Of a stretch of 64,000 nt of DNA, positions 9,629 to 19,955 are shown in pieces; positions within the stretch are counted from its first letter, which is position 1, and every line of letters begins with the position of its first letter. The DNA is from Macrolepiota albuminosa (taxonomy: Eukaryota; Basidiomycota; Agaricomycetes; Agaricales; Agaricaceae). Made by a program: the position numbers and the translations under genes. Location: contig JAMWFC010000060.1 of NCBI GenBank assembly GCA_027475525.1, positions 124,001-188,000 on the forward strand. The letters run 5' to 3'. The notes under the pieces were generated by a model, which saw only the letters and a list, made by a program, of their open reading frames with translations, searched no databases and had not been told where the DNA came from.

Positions 9629-11140
9629 TCAGGTTACAGGAATTGGCTGTTGTATAAGGTGCACAAAACCATGTAATCTGTCGATCCAGTCCTCGAAATT
9701 GCTATCCGCCTGGGGATCCACTGCCGGGTCGCCAGGCTGCCGTGGTCGCCTAGAGAGTCCATCTGGTCCGTGGAAAGAGCTCTTGATGTGTACCAACTCA
9801 AAGTGAAACATGAGGATAGCGACTACCCATCGGTTCATGCTAGCGGATGGCTGGATATCGGGATTCTGCAGCATGCCTTTGATGTACCTAGCGTCGACTT
9901 CAACAATCAGATTCCGCACGCCAATCAAATACATCTTTAGCGACCGGAAGGCTTTGAAGAGTCCATAGAGCTCTAGCTTAGGCTGACTGTAACGAGACTC
10001 TCTGTCATTTAGCATGATAGACCCAAAGCGGTTGTAGCATCACTGTTTCCGATTGTTGCTAAGGCACTGACACAAGAAGTAGCCAATGGCAATGTACGAG
10101 GTATCCACCGCCAAGATAACTGGGTCGGCAGAGCTATAGTCGATAGGAACTAGGGGTTTGGTGTCTTGTAAGGCTTTTACTAAGTCTCGTTGTGCAGTGA
10201 CCTGGTCTGGCCCAAACTCAAAGGGCTTGTTGGTGTGGGTGAGTCGGTTAAGGGCGTGTGTGCAATGGGCAAAATTCTTGACAAATATCCTGAGAACGCC
10301 TACAGTACCAAGAAAGGCGCGAACTTCAGATAAGTCGCGGCAAGGACCCCATCGCTCCAAAAGTGCTAAGCAAGACTCGTCGGGAATGTGACCGTCAGGA
10401 GTGCAGATGTGACCCAGTATTTTGAACCTTGGTGCGCAAAGGAGGAGCTTGTGACCACTAAAGGTTCCACTGCTATACTTCATATGTTAAAGAACTCGGT
10501 TGAGCAGCTGGAAAAATTCCCATAGTGCTAAGCAAATGTTGGAGTTGTTGGGATGGGTCGCCGGTAAGCCGTTTACGAGTCGCCAGTCTTTGGGGCCTTT
10601 GACACCAACGTCATCAATGAAGCTAAGGACATGGTGCGGTATCTCGGGTTGGAGGATGAAAGTGATGTCATCATGGAATATGGGGACTGAGTTTGTCCAG
10701 CCCATCGGTAAAGTGACTAGGCGCAAGGCGCCAAACAGAGTTTGAAAAGTAGTGAGATCCCAGGAAGAAGGGTGTATCAGGCGTTCGTTGTAGCCAACGT
10801 AAAGGTCAAGGGTGGCGCCACAAATACGCCCGGCAAAGGACTCAGCAACGTGGTCAGGGAAAGGCGGTACGCCAGAGTGTCATATGGTAACTCTATTCAG
10901 TGGCTCAAGACTGTGAACTATGCGTAGATTGCCGTTCTTTTTGAGGACGCAAAACCATTGGGAGCGGTAAGAACTGTTTGAGGGCTCGTAGACACCAGCC
11001 TTAATCTTGGTCCTAATGATTTGGCAGACCTCGGCTTTGATTCCAGGCGGTAACGGTCAGTTGTGCTCAGTCCACGGCACGTGGGGAATGGTCAGAATTA
11101 CAACAGGCAGGAAGAAGTCTGTACGTAGACTGCCACGTTC
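9629..11140 (-). pseudogene. Reverse transcriptase and RNase H of minus-strand gypsy element
   Basis: Scattered frames translate as RT. A fingers and palm segment (SNSSYRSQWFCVLKK, near 10,950) is followed by LPMGWTNSVP and the catalytic FIDDV (10,730-10,490), then by thumb and connection sequence (VRAFLGTVGV, near 10,300). RNase H follows with LAVDTSYIAIGYFLCQ and a second block (PKLELYGLF, VEVDARYIKGML, HGPDGLSRRP, 10,015-9,760). Stops or frame changes occur near 10,727, 10,485 and 10,030, so no intact polyprotein is possible. Confidence 0.85.
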
Positions 11141-11149
11141 CGAGTCCTC

Positions 11150-12557
11150 TCAAGCAAAGGCTTTATCTTGCTTAGCAACGAGATCGGTAAGGACTTTCAA
11201 CTCATCTTTGGTTAAAAATCCTGTGTCATGCTCCTTCGCAAATTGTTGTTGACGTTCCGCGGTAAAACGTCCTGTGGGCTGAAAGGGTGGCAGATTTGGT
11301 GATAAGGTTGGCATGTCAGCAAGAGGGTCGCCAATGATCTGGTGCTCGATTCTAAACGTCTTGGGAGAATGCGTAGCGACAAATTTTGTTTTAAGCGCAA
11401 CTGGCTTATATTTCTTTTTAACTTGAACCCCTTTCCTTTTGGGAGTGTTAGCTTGGTTATATACAGAGGTGGAAAGGGGAACTGTAGCCTGAGGAGCGGC
11501 AAGTCCAAGAACGGCAGGAGACGAGGCTCCGGGAAGGGTAGTGAGATAAGTATCGGTAGACGCAATGTTTTGAAAGGATTCGGAAGCGGTAAGGTATAAG
11601 TAGGCAAGAGAGGAGTCGGTAATGTTTTGATTTTTCTGGGAAAGCTCAGCGTCGGTAGCGGATAAAGTAGTTAAAACATCTTCATCAAGAAAAGCGGTAG
11701 ACACAACATTTACAAGACCAGTAGAATGGTCATATTCCAGCGTTAGCGCCACATCTCCGTAATCGTCGCCAATCACCTCCTCAATAGTCTGTGAAAACAC
11801 CGGTGGGGAGGTTTGTTGGCGTGTTGGTCAGTAATTCCGGGGACTTAGCATGGGCGCCTTTTTGTTGTCCCCTGGGGAACGTTGGCACCGTTCGTTGTAT
11901 TCCGGAATTCGGGTTGCTAATTGTTAAGGTCATTTCTTTGTCGGTAACAGTCTTGACAACTGATCGCGCCAAGATGTCGAAGGGTCTGCCGAGTAGTAAA
12001 TTGTATGCTGGGGATCGTAAAATGTGTATCTGGAGGTAAAAAGTAATGTCGCCAAGAATGCAAGGCATATTCTTGGCGAGGCCTAAAGATCTGTCCACCG
12101 TACCGTTAGCGCTCTGCATGTTGAATATAACTGTTGGGTCATAAATGAGACCCAAATTGTTAGCAACTTCGGCTGCCATAGAAATGATTTGAGACCCGCT
12201 ATCTACAATTGCCTTGACCTCGTGCTTATTGTCTACGGTTAGCACGACTGAGCGAATAGCGTGCGATTCTTGAGCGATGGTAAGAATTGCCAGGTCTTCT
12301 CCATGGTCTACTGACCTAAGATAGGTCTCTACTGGGTCCACAGAGGTGGCGTTAGCAATGGTGTCAGCAGGAGAGTCTTCAGCGTCCAGAGAGTTGACGG
12401 TAACGGAAAAACCAGGGAGCACGTCGTCGAGTTCGTCAACCTCGGCAACAGCTGTTGCCAAGGGTTGTCGAGGAGTGACTGCTGTCTTGACTTGGTTGCG
12501 AATGTCAGAAGCAATACTGCAAAGTTCTTCTACTGACAAGGTGATGGCGGTTTTCAT
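11150..12557 (-). pseudogene. Aspartic protease and linker of minus-strand gypsy element
   Basis: The frame 12557-11781 contains the retroviral-type protease active site IVDSGSQI, followed by the flap-like INLLLGRPFD-type segment (read here as YNLLLGRPFD). The overlapping frame 11800-11150 is a Ser/Thr-rich linker that ends in a conserved block (GRFTAERQQQF, GFLTKDELKVL) immediately before RT. A frame change near 11,790 separates the two parts. This may be natural frameshifting or decay; the other breaks in the element favour decay. Confidence 0.75.
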
Positions 12558-12674
12558 AATGCAGCTGAATACGTGGTTTGATTTCTCTATGTTGAAAATT
12601 GGCGCAGTAGGTTGGTAGCCACCCTCAGGACGCTTCTTGGAAGTGGCAAAATTTTGTTGTGTGGGTGCATGATA

Positions 12675-14207
12675 TCAGTCGGGAATCCCTGAGTAGGGAT
12701 GAAGAGGCGGTAAAGGCGGTTCAGGAGTGGCAGAGGACGACGATGGTTCTGGAGTGGTGGCTGGCAGTGCGGCAGGAGCAGGAGTCGGTAACTTGCTAGT
12801 GGGAGGCATTGGCTTGTATCCTTTGAGAGGTTGTTTAGGCTGCTTAACTTCAACCCCATCAAAAACCTGGTTTTTAAGCGAATCTAATTCCTTCTCTAGC
12901 TTAGTGATTTGTTTTTCCCATGAGAAAGTAGGATGGTCGCCAACGCTGTTGAAGTGTAAGACCTCGTGAATCATTTGCTGTTGGGTCGCCTGTTCAGGGT
13001 CGGGGTTGGCGTTGCCAGAAAGCGTGCCGGTAATGATTTGTCCTGGGTTGCGCCTATGCCATTCATCAACTTGCTCCTGGAAGGACTTCTTGTCCGGGTA
13101 GTTGGGGATGGTGGCGCCAGTGGTGAGGACTATCTTGCCGTCAATAGCCCTTCGAATTCTTCCTTGCCAAATATAATTTTCTAAGGTCACGCAGCATCCT
13201 CTAGTCATAGTGTGGCCAATTTCCCCACAGAAGTGGCAAGGGCCAGATGCGGGTACATTAGCGGGTCGGTTAGCAAGATTGGTGGTAATCATAGGTTCAA
13301 TACGAGTCATGGCGGAAGCAACAGCGGTGGTAACGGCAGCGTTGAGATCCTCCTTCTTTACGAAGTCGGCAACAGGAGGTGGGATGGGAATTATACCATT
13401 GGTTTGCTCAGGTGGTGGGCTCGTCCTAGCGCGTTGCAGCCCAACACCAGTGTCCGTCCCCTTGAGAACCCATTTACCGGCTTCAAAGATGTCAGCAATG
13501 TTATAGAGCTCGTCTGGATGATGGGCCTGATGAACTATCTCTAGGCGACAAGCAATACGAGTCCAAAGCGAAGTTGGGATGCCTTGTTGGAATAGGTGAT
13601 GTTCCTCGTTAATGTATAGCTTGCTGTTTTGTACTAACCACCTAGCGATCTTTTGGAATTTGCAGTAATACGTGGAGAATGCGCCAAGAGACGATGTGCC
13701 GTTGTCAAATGATTCCTGTACTAGTTTCTGTAATTCGTTTACCGAGTATTGGGTAGCTTCTTCAGCGCCAGGGTACAACTGGATTACTGCCATTTTCCAG
13801 CCTTCATACGAGGCGCCTTGGGCTGGAACGGGTGGAGCAGCAGGAACAAAGGCGGCAAACTCGGCAAGGCCTGTCCACGTCTCTGCCATGTCATACGACA
13901 CGTATCTTGCCGTGTACTCCTTCATCTGTGTGTGGTTGGTAATTCCACAATCCCTGAATAAATACTCTAATTCCTTGAAATACTGGGAGAGCTCCCATGG
14001 CTTGGACTCGTCCCATTTCAGTGCCAAGAAGTGGTTACATGGCGGCATGCACTGAACTTGTTGTTCCATGGTGATGGTGGTACCAAGTTCGGTTAGCGGT
14101 TGTGGGGAAGGAGTTCTAGAGATTGGCAACGGGGTAAGAGAAATGAGTTGAGAAAGAGGCGTTAACGGAGTAATGGGGGTAACTGGTTGCGGTACGGCAA
14201 GCGGCAA
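12675..14207 (-). CDS. Gag-like protein of minus-strand gypsy element
   Basis: The frame has no internal stop over about 510 residues. A retrotransposon gag (capsid-like) region (FKELEYLFRDCGI through the LFQQGIP segment) is followed by one CCHC-type zinc knuckle (CHFCGEIGHTMTRGC, about 13,240-13,200) and a Pro/Ser/Thr-rich tail. The open frame continues upstream to about 14,360 without an ATG. The first good ATG lies at about 14,070 (MEQQVQC). The zinc knuckle shows a nucleocapsid function. The reading frame is intact although the rest of the element is not. Confidence 0.8.
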   Translation of the reverse strand: MPLAVPQPVTPITPLTPLSQLISLTPLPISRTPSPQPLTELGTTITMEQQVQCMPPCNHFLALKWDESKPWELSQYFKELEYLFRDCGITNHTQMKEYTARYVSYDMAETWTGLAEFAAFVPAAPPVPAQGASYEGWKMAVIQLYPGAEEATQYSVNELQKLVQESFDNGTSSLGAFSTYYCKFQKIARWLVQNSKLYINEEHHLFQQGIPTSLWTRIACRLEIVHQAHHPDELYNIADIFEAGKWVLKGTDTGVGLQRARTSPPPEQTNGIIPIPPPVADFVKKEDLNAAVTTAVASAMTRIEPMITTNLANRPANVPASGPCHFCGEIGHTMTRGCCVTLENYIWQGRIRRAIDGKIVLTTGATIPNYPDKKSFQEQVDEWHRRNPGQIITGTLSGNANPDPEQATQQQMIHEVLHFNSVGDHPTFSWEKQITKLEKELDSLKNQVFDGVEVKQPKQPLKGYKPMPPTSKLPTPAPAALPATTPEPSSSSATPEPPLPPLHPYSGIPD

Positions 14208-14435
14208 TGCTAAGAGGTCGTCGGCGCTAAAGTTGAGAAAACGTGGGAAGAGATCAGGAAATTCGTCTACAGTGGCGTTCTGTAGTTCCTGTGCAAGAGA
14301 GAGACCCGGTAAGGCACCAGGTGGTTGTGGAGTTGATGGATGGGAAGGAGCTATGCCTTCTGCCGACTGTTCTAGCAGGCGGCGCCTACACTGGAGACGG
14401 GTTTCTGGTGGAATTCTGCCCTAGAGATCCCTCGT

Positions 14436-14446
14436 GGTGGGCTCCA
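14436..14446 (-). other. Primer-binding-like site of minus-strand gypsy element
   Basis: On the minus strand TGGAGCCCACC begins four bases after the LTR end. TGG pairs with the CCA tail of a tRNA, as expected of a minus-strand primer site. I could not match it to a specific tRNA from this window; it resembles, but differs from, the complement of the tRNA-Thr end seen at 61978-62060. Confidence 0.4.
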
Positions 14447-14449
14447 ATT

Positions 14450-15385
14450 TGATGACGCCCAAAGTTTGGTCAGTAACAAATATAGTTATAGTGTTACCAT
14501 ACCAAAAAGCTTGCGTTGGGCGCGCTATAAGTGATGTGGGGAGTCCCGGGCAGGTTCCAGAGAACGCGCCTGTGAAAATGAGGTAAAGTCAGTAAGGGGG
14601 TCGGCAAGTGTAAAGCGCTAAGTTAAAGCACCTATGAAGGGAGCGGTAAGTGAACACGGCAATGTAAGTGGCAAGAGCGTGGTAAGCTTAGCGAAGTCTA
14701 AGCGTTGATAATGCCTGCCATAGCTGCAAGGCGCGAATAGGTCGAAGGCTAGCAATAGTCTGCAACTGCCGATGAGTTCGACGTTGCCGACCGTAAATGA
14801 GATCTCGAGCATAAGGGAGGCTGATGAAAGGGGAGCAGGAAACTTTGGTCTATTGTTCGATTCCTATGTACAAGTCGGTAAGTACTTTATATACTACAAG
14901 GAGTTCACCGTCGCCAGTGACTAGCCATGGCCAAAGCGCAGTAAACTAGAAAATTTTATAAGGGTAGCTCCAACGGTTTCAGATCCCTACCGTCCATTCA
15001 AAAACCTTAGCGACGCCAGGCGACAGATCATGAAGCTAAACCATCAATCTATCACCCTTCTGTCTGTCCAAAATGCTTAGCGATGTCAGGTGCCAAATCA
15101 AGATGCTAAGCGATGTCAGACGCCAAGGTCAAACGCCAAGCTGTCCATCAGTTTTTGATATATCATCAGGCTTCTTCCTAAGCGCTGTCGTTAGTGACTG
15201 ATGCCATCTGTCAGTTGTCATTCTGTCTGCCGTCGGCGCTATCACTGATCGGATCTGCTTCTTGCCGTGCGTGGCCATCAAATATTGCCAAAATTGGTTA
15301 GTTAGCATGCGCTAAGGTATCCTGAGCCTGTGCCGTGTTGCCGTAGCCTGCCATTGATGCGCTGATCCTGTATGGGGTCCTATCA
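14450..15385 (-). repeat. 5' LTR of minus-strand gypsy element
   Basis: Read on the minus strand the 936-bp segment begins TGATAGG and ends GTCATCA, giving TGAT...ATCA termini. A TATA-like GTATATAAAG lies near 14,890. Internally, near-copies of a roughly 30-bp word built on CTTAGCGATGTCAGG occur around 15,006, 15,072 and 15,104. The first bases and the word CAGCGCATCAA resemble the LTR at 2024-2946, so the two may be distant relatives. Confidence 0.6.
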
Positions 15386-15418
15386 GCGGTCAAAAAATAT
15401 CTGCGTGAGCACTGTGAT

Positions 15419-15640
15419 ATGACCTTCGAAACTCTGAAAGCAAATATGCCAAAAGCTTTGGCATCTGTTCAAGTCACAACAATTCGAAAGTGGGAACATC
15501 GCATGCAGAGGTGGATGGATGCTTATAGAGAAGGATTAGGTACTCAGGATGCACAAGCAAAGGTAAAACAATTTGGTTCCACTAAATATAAATCCCATCG
15601 GCGTGTACCAGATACAGTTGCACAGACTTTCGATGCATAG
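15419..15640 (+). pseudogene. Possible C-terminal fragment of a DDE-type transposase
   Basis: The 73-residue frame ends in a basic segment (WMDAYREGL, TKYKSHRRVPD) that resembles the tail of fungal DDE-superfamily endonuclease or transposase proteins. No catalytic domain precedes it, because the LTR ends 33 bp upstream. The assignment rests on general resemblance only. Confidence 0.3.
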
Positions 15641-15727
15641 ATTTAAAATTTCCTTTTTTGGAATTTCCTAATATAGTAATGGCAAAATTGACCCCTCTCA
15701 AAAAAATATATTTCTGTCAATTTTGAC

Positions 15728-15881
15728 GCTATCAAAAATCTGTCTTGGGGTTTTGTTCCCCTCATTAAAAAGAACATTTTGGCAAGACAGACAAGAAAAA
15801 TATTGCTATCAAAAATCTGTCTTGGGGTTTTGTTCCCCTCATTAAAAAGAACATTTTGGCAAGACAGACAAGAAAAATATT
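15728..15881. repeat. Perfect 77-bp tandem duplication, AT-rich
   Basis: Bases 15728-15804 are repeated exactly at 15805-15881; the match stops at both edges, so the run is exactly 77. No gene is affected. It has the same period as 598-751 and 48643-48796. Confidence 0.95.
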
Positions 15882-16519
15882 ATATTTTGGAGGATCAATA
15901 TTTTTTGTCACACTTTGGTGGTGACTAAGTGACCTGCACCATACTGCGTTCTTTGGTTCATCATTTTCTCGCTGGGGTTTTTGAGGTAAGGCTCCCGGCG
16001 TCTACAGTTTTCGATGCAATGCTTACAGTTTTCAGCATTTGTTTTTGTGAAGGATATATTTGGGAGCCTCTGACACCTGTTTGTCTGCCTCAGTTTGAGG
16101 CAGACGTATCAGTAGCCATATATTGGGAGGCAATCAAACTTTGTCAAGAACCCATTCAAGAATTCGAGAGAAAACTTAAGACTTGAGACTTGAGAGAACG
16201 AGCGTACAAGAACTGGCAACTGTGTTGATTGCCTGAAGACATTTACCAAATGCATGAGATTTTTATAGTAGTTTTTTAAATAGGGAAACCAGAATCAGGG
16301 TGAAATCAAATAGGGAAAGATTTCAAAAATATGGTACAACGTGATAAAATTAGGAGAAAAATGAGGAGAAATAACAAAGGAGAAATACGTAACTAGGAGC
16401 AAACGAGACTTTGGAGAATGCTGACGAGAGTTGTTCTGAGTAATTTCAAGAGATCCGTAAGTTTTGTGACAAGGAGCAGGTGTACGGTTTGGTCAAAACG
16501 ACAATAGGAATGAAGCCAT
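15882..16519. other. No gene recognised
   Basis: The stretch is AT-rich. The only open frame (15929-16186) has no recognisable similarity or coding character. It probably belongs to decayed transposon sequence. Confidence 0.4.
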
Positions 16520-17330
16520 CTTCTGGCCGATTTCCCACAGACAAATAATGCTGAAGAAGCTGTGGCAATTCTTGCAGCGTTAAGGAAAGTAGCAGATGAT
16601 TGCGCTATCCTTATCAGAAGTGACTTGAAGATAATAATCAATAGTATTACTTTTAATCTGAAATATAGAGAAGATTGTGGATGGACAGGCATAGCTAATA
16701 AGCACATATTGAAAGCCTTAGTGGCTGAACTGAGGCATCACAAGGGAGTGACTTTCATAGAGAAAGTAAAAGGCCATGCTGGTACTGAAGGAAATGAGGA
16801 GGCCAATAAACTGGCGAATGAAGGGACTAGCAAAGAGAGGCTGGACTAGATCGACCTATCAATCCCCCCAGAACTCAATATCTCAGGTGCTAAACTAGCA
16901 AGGGCAACACAATCTTTAATCTATAAGGGTATGATAGAGCGCATGGTGCCGCCTTACAGAAGGGGTACGTCAATACATCTAGACATTACACGCTGGGCAG
17001 TGCATGCTCATAACAAAGAAGTGCCAAGTGACAAAAGAATCTGGCAGTCAATAAGGAATACATCATTGTCAAGAGAATTTAGGAACTGTGCCCAGAAGAC
17101 AATGCATAATACTTTCAAAGTGGGTGGTTACTGGCAAAATAAACCACAATATGAATCGTGAGCACTTTGTCCTCAATACTGCATAGAAGACTCAATGGAA
17201 CATATTCTATTGGAGTGCCCATGTACAGGGCAGAGAGTGGCATGGCAGATTGCTAAATGTAGTAAGAGGGGCATAAATTTCGAACCACCAACCCTCGGGC
17301 CCTAAATAATAGAAAGGGGTTTCCGACAAC
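16520..17330 (+). pseudogene. LINE-type RNase H and C-terminal region, decayed
   Basis: A frame from about 16,520 reads QTNNAEEAVAILAAL, then RSDLKIIINSI, then KVKGHAGTEGNEEANKLA. These are the conserved blocks of the RNase H domain at the end of fungal non-LTR retrotransposon polyproteins. After a stop at 16,848, the same strand continues with blocks such as IWQSIRNTSLSREF and, after another stop at 17,159, a cysteine/histidine segment (CIEDSMEHILLECP). No RT is present, so it is a 5'-truncated, broken copy. Confidence 0.7.
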
Positions 17331-17494
17331 GACATGCAAGGTGCCACACGTTTTTTGACAATAGTAGTATCTGAAACAGCCCACATAATCTGGAAGGCTA
17401 GGTGTGAGTGGCACATAAATTACACCCTGAAAAAATACCGTTTATTCCTGAATTTTTTTTACTGTTTTATACTATTTGTTTCATGAGTCGGGGA

Positions 17495-17616
17495 TGGCGC
17501 ATGCGCCAATGTAATTGCGTATTAGCGGTTAGGTGGCGAAGGGAACCATAGAAACAATACATATGAACGTCGGAGTTGGGATAGCCTGCATGGGCTCTCC
17601 CGAGGCTCACTCCGAC
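17495..17616. repeat. 14-bp palindrome and compound stem-loop
   Basis: TGGCGCATGCGCCA (17495-17508) is a perfect palindrome. At 17569-17616 an outer stem GTCGGAGT/ACTCCGAC encloses an inner stem GGGA-t-AGCC / GGCT-c-TCCC. There is no coding frame. It may be the end of a small non-autonomous element. Confidence 0.6.
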
Positions 17617-17658
17617 TTGCCCGGTAATGATAACTCGACTAAGTGCAGTCATTGGACA

Positions 17659-18936
17659 TCATTCAGATGTGAAACTAATAGCAACAGATGAACTGAGCAA
17701 CATGTCAGAAATAGACTTCGTACGAGATGGGTCCATGTCATGAACTGGGTTTTTCCCAATGGAATCTATCTTGTCGACCCTCAACAAGACAGAACCAACC
17801 ATTGTCTGTGATCCTGTGTCCATGTCTGGCATATACTCTGTCATCTCCCCTACATCTCCTCCTATGGCGTCCACTTGCTTTTCCTGAGACTCGAGGGGAA
17901 TCAAACCAGGCTGGATTTCAGAAACCCAGTGGCGCATCCGGGCCTGGAATACAGAGTTTTCTTCATCTATGTTGTATTCTTCTTGGTCATCAGAGCTCTC
18001 CTCTCCATCCTCACAGTCAGCAATGATGTACGTGACGGAATCCACGGGTCGTAGCCCAACTTCGTCGATGTGCCAAGCAAAAGCTCCCGGACGAAGCTGT
18101 AGTTGTTGACCGCTCGATGTTGTCTGAGCATTAGAGTCTGAATTCAGAATGAAGTCTGGAGGGACATCCCATCGTTTCCACATCTGGTATGCGCACCGAC
18201 ATGAAAGATCAGAGTCGAAGTATTTCAAATAGTATGGTCTGTAACCCTGGTCTTTATCTATTCTGCGTATGAAGTGCTCGTGTTCCATAATCTTCTGATA
18301 CAGGTCGACCATAACATAGTGCGGGTGTACGTGTAGGCGTAGAACTGGCAAGGTTGTATAAGGGAAGAAGTGCTCGTGTGGCAGGCCGTCACTACCGTCG
18401 AGGCGAACGATAGTGCCTTCCATTCCAGGCAGAGGAACAAAAACGTATTCAAATAAGTCTTTGTCCTTGTACAGAGTCTAGCGGAACTCATTTTTTGTCG
18501 GGACATTGATAATGATAGGAATACGCACCTCGATCGGCTCTTCAATAGTAAAATCCAAGTTAATGATAGAGTCAAGCAAATTTTCATCCATTGGAAGTAA
18601 AGCCCAAAGACCCGACTCGAACATACAGCGAAGTTCTGGCGTGACTAAAGAGCATTGAGAATGCACCTTCGCTTGTAAATGCTTCACTCACGATATATTG
18701 TGTTGGCCTCAGAACTTGAGTCTAAGGTTCCATACCTCCGTCCCCATGCACACTCGAGTCTTATCATCTGTATAGATCCTCATAAGCAGAGAAGTCAGAC
18801 AATATCTATCCGGACTTGCCATTTCTTCCTCAAAGACCTGAGGACGCAGTATGTGACAGGCCACCGTGAAGCGGGATTCGAGAGACACCACACATTCTTG
18901 AGGCATCTTGTTCAGCTTTAGCAAGATATATTTCAC
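17659..18936 (-). pseudogene. HNH-like hypothetical protein with in-frame stop
   Basis: The first exon (from 18936) contains ECVVSLESRFTVACHILRP, which resembles the Cys/His start of fungal HNH-nuclease-like proteins. A probable GT/AG intron near 18,715-18,690 leads to a second block with LRCMFESGLWALLP and PIIINVP. This is stopped by TAG at 18480-18478, but the same frame continues without a break as DKDLFEYVFVPLPG and then for 250 more residues to 17659, ending in an acidic tail. The in-frame TAG suggests a recent knock-out. The exon 1/2 junction could not be fixed to the base. Function unknown. Confidence 0.4.
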
Positions 18937-19392
18937 GAGATACTATCACGTGTTATGGCTTTCAAAAGGGTTGGGAGTTTCAAAATCCAGAATACTAAGA
19001 GATCGTGGACATGGAGCCACTGATCTTTCAAGCGATATATTAGTTCAATAGGAGTACAACATAGTTGACCACAAAAATGAAGGGATACACATCTATCTAT
19101 GTTGCGATATAGTCAACAAGAATAGAAAATGGAGAAAATTGTATTCAAAGGGTTCCGGAATTAAGTGTCAGTGAGCAAATCAGTACCAAAGTCTCCAAGA
19201 GTCTTATAGACCTCTCAGAGAAGTAATCTTCATGATTTTAGAACATCCTGGAGATACAAGGAACAAGGTATTTGAGCGTGACTTACTATTGATTTGATTC
19301 AAAGTCCGCTCAACACGTCGCGTCGTGTTCCGTTTAATCAAGTATTCATGCCTCCTAATCAAAACGGCGCAAACTCAATGTTGATGCGAGAT
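18937..19392. other. Intergenic; ends at copia target site
   Basis: No open frame or RNA gene is recognised. The last five bases (GAGAT, 19388-19392) are the target-site duplication of the copia element. Confidence 0.5.
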
Positions 19393-19749
19393 TGTTGGAG
19401 CGTCGCGGGTGTGACATGTGAAGAGTACCGCGAAACGACGGCCAGGGCCAACTGGGCCACCGAACGCTTTGTCCGAATGCTTTGTTCAATGTACTATATA
19501 TATATCACGCGCCCTACATTGGTATCCCCCAGTCTCGTTTATACGTCTCTGGGGGTAAGTCGTGCACATTACTGATACTCATACATATACTAATCACACG
19601 CGTACCTAGATTGTCGTACTGATATAAACAACCTAGGTACATACAAATACAGTCTCGTTTATACGTCTCTGGGGATTGTCGTACTGATATAAACAACCTA
19701 GATGTTCGTCGCACCACTCTAAGTATAGCCTCCAGTACGGTTTCTAACA
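19393..19749 (+). repeat. 5' LTR of copia element
   Basis: It begins TGTTGG and ends CTAACA. A TATATATATA box lies near 19,495. It contains a repeated word CAGTCTCGTTTATACG (19530 and 19650, 120 bp apart) and a second repeated word TTGTCGTACTGATATAAAC (65 bp apart). CCCCCAG and CTGGGGG flank the first repeat as a possible stem. Confidence 0.95.
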
Positions 19750-19760
19750 GGTTATGGGCC
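19750..19760 (+). other. Copia primer-binding site (half-tRNA type)
   Basis: GGTTATGGGCC follows the LTR directly. The same motif is the primer-binding site of Drosophila copia, which is primed by the cleaved 5' half of initiator tRNA-Met rather than by the CCA end. The match is by recall of that element. Confidence 0.7.
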
Positions 19761-19955
19761 TATTTTGAGCAGATCTACTCGTCGTATCACTGCTCGTTGG
19801 AAACCGCTTTGTCTGGATCCCGATTGTGTCGGGCTCTCCCGTTTAGAATCTATACGCCTTTGTCTCCCCTTGTCGGGGCATCATTTTTATCTATCACATC
19901 CCAATTCGGGAAGATATCCTATTGTTCTCCGTGCCTTACCAGAAAGTAACTTGCC

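Larger units (their letters stand above)
9629..15385 (-). mobile_element. Decayed Ty3/gypsy element, minus strand, integrase missing
   Basis: Read on the minus strand the order is LTR (15385-14450), primer-binding-like site, gag with a zinc knuckle, aspartic protease, linker, RT and RNase H. Several frame breaks separate the parts. No integrase and no 3' LTR are found below 9629, so the element is truncated at its 3' end. Confidence 0.85.
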
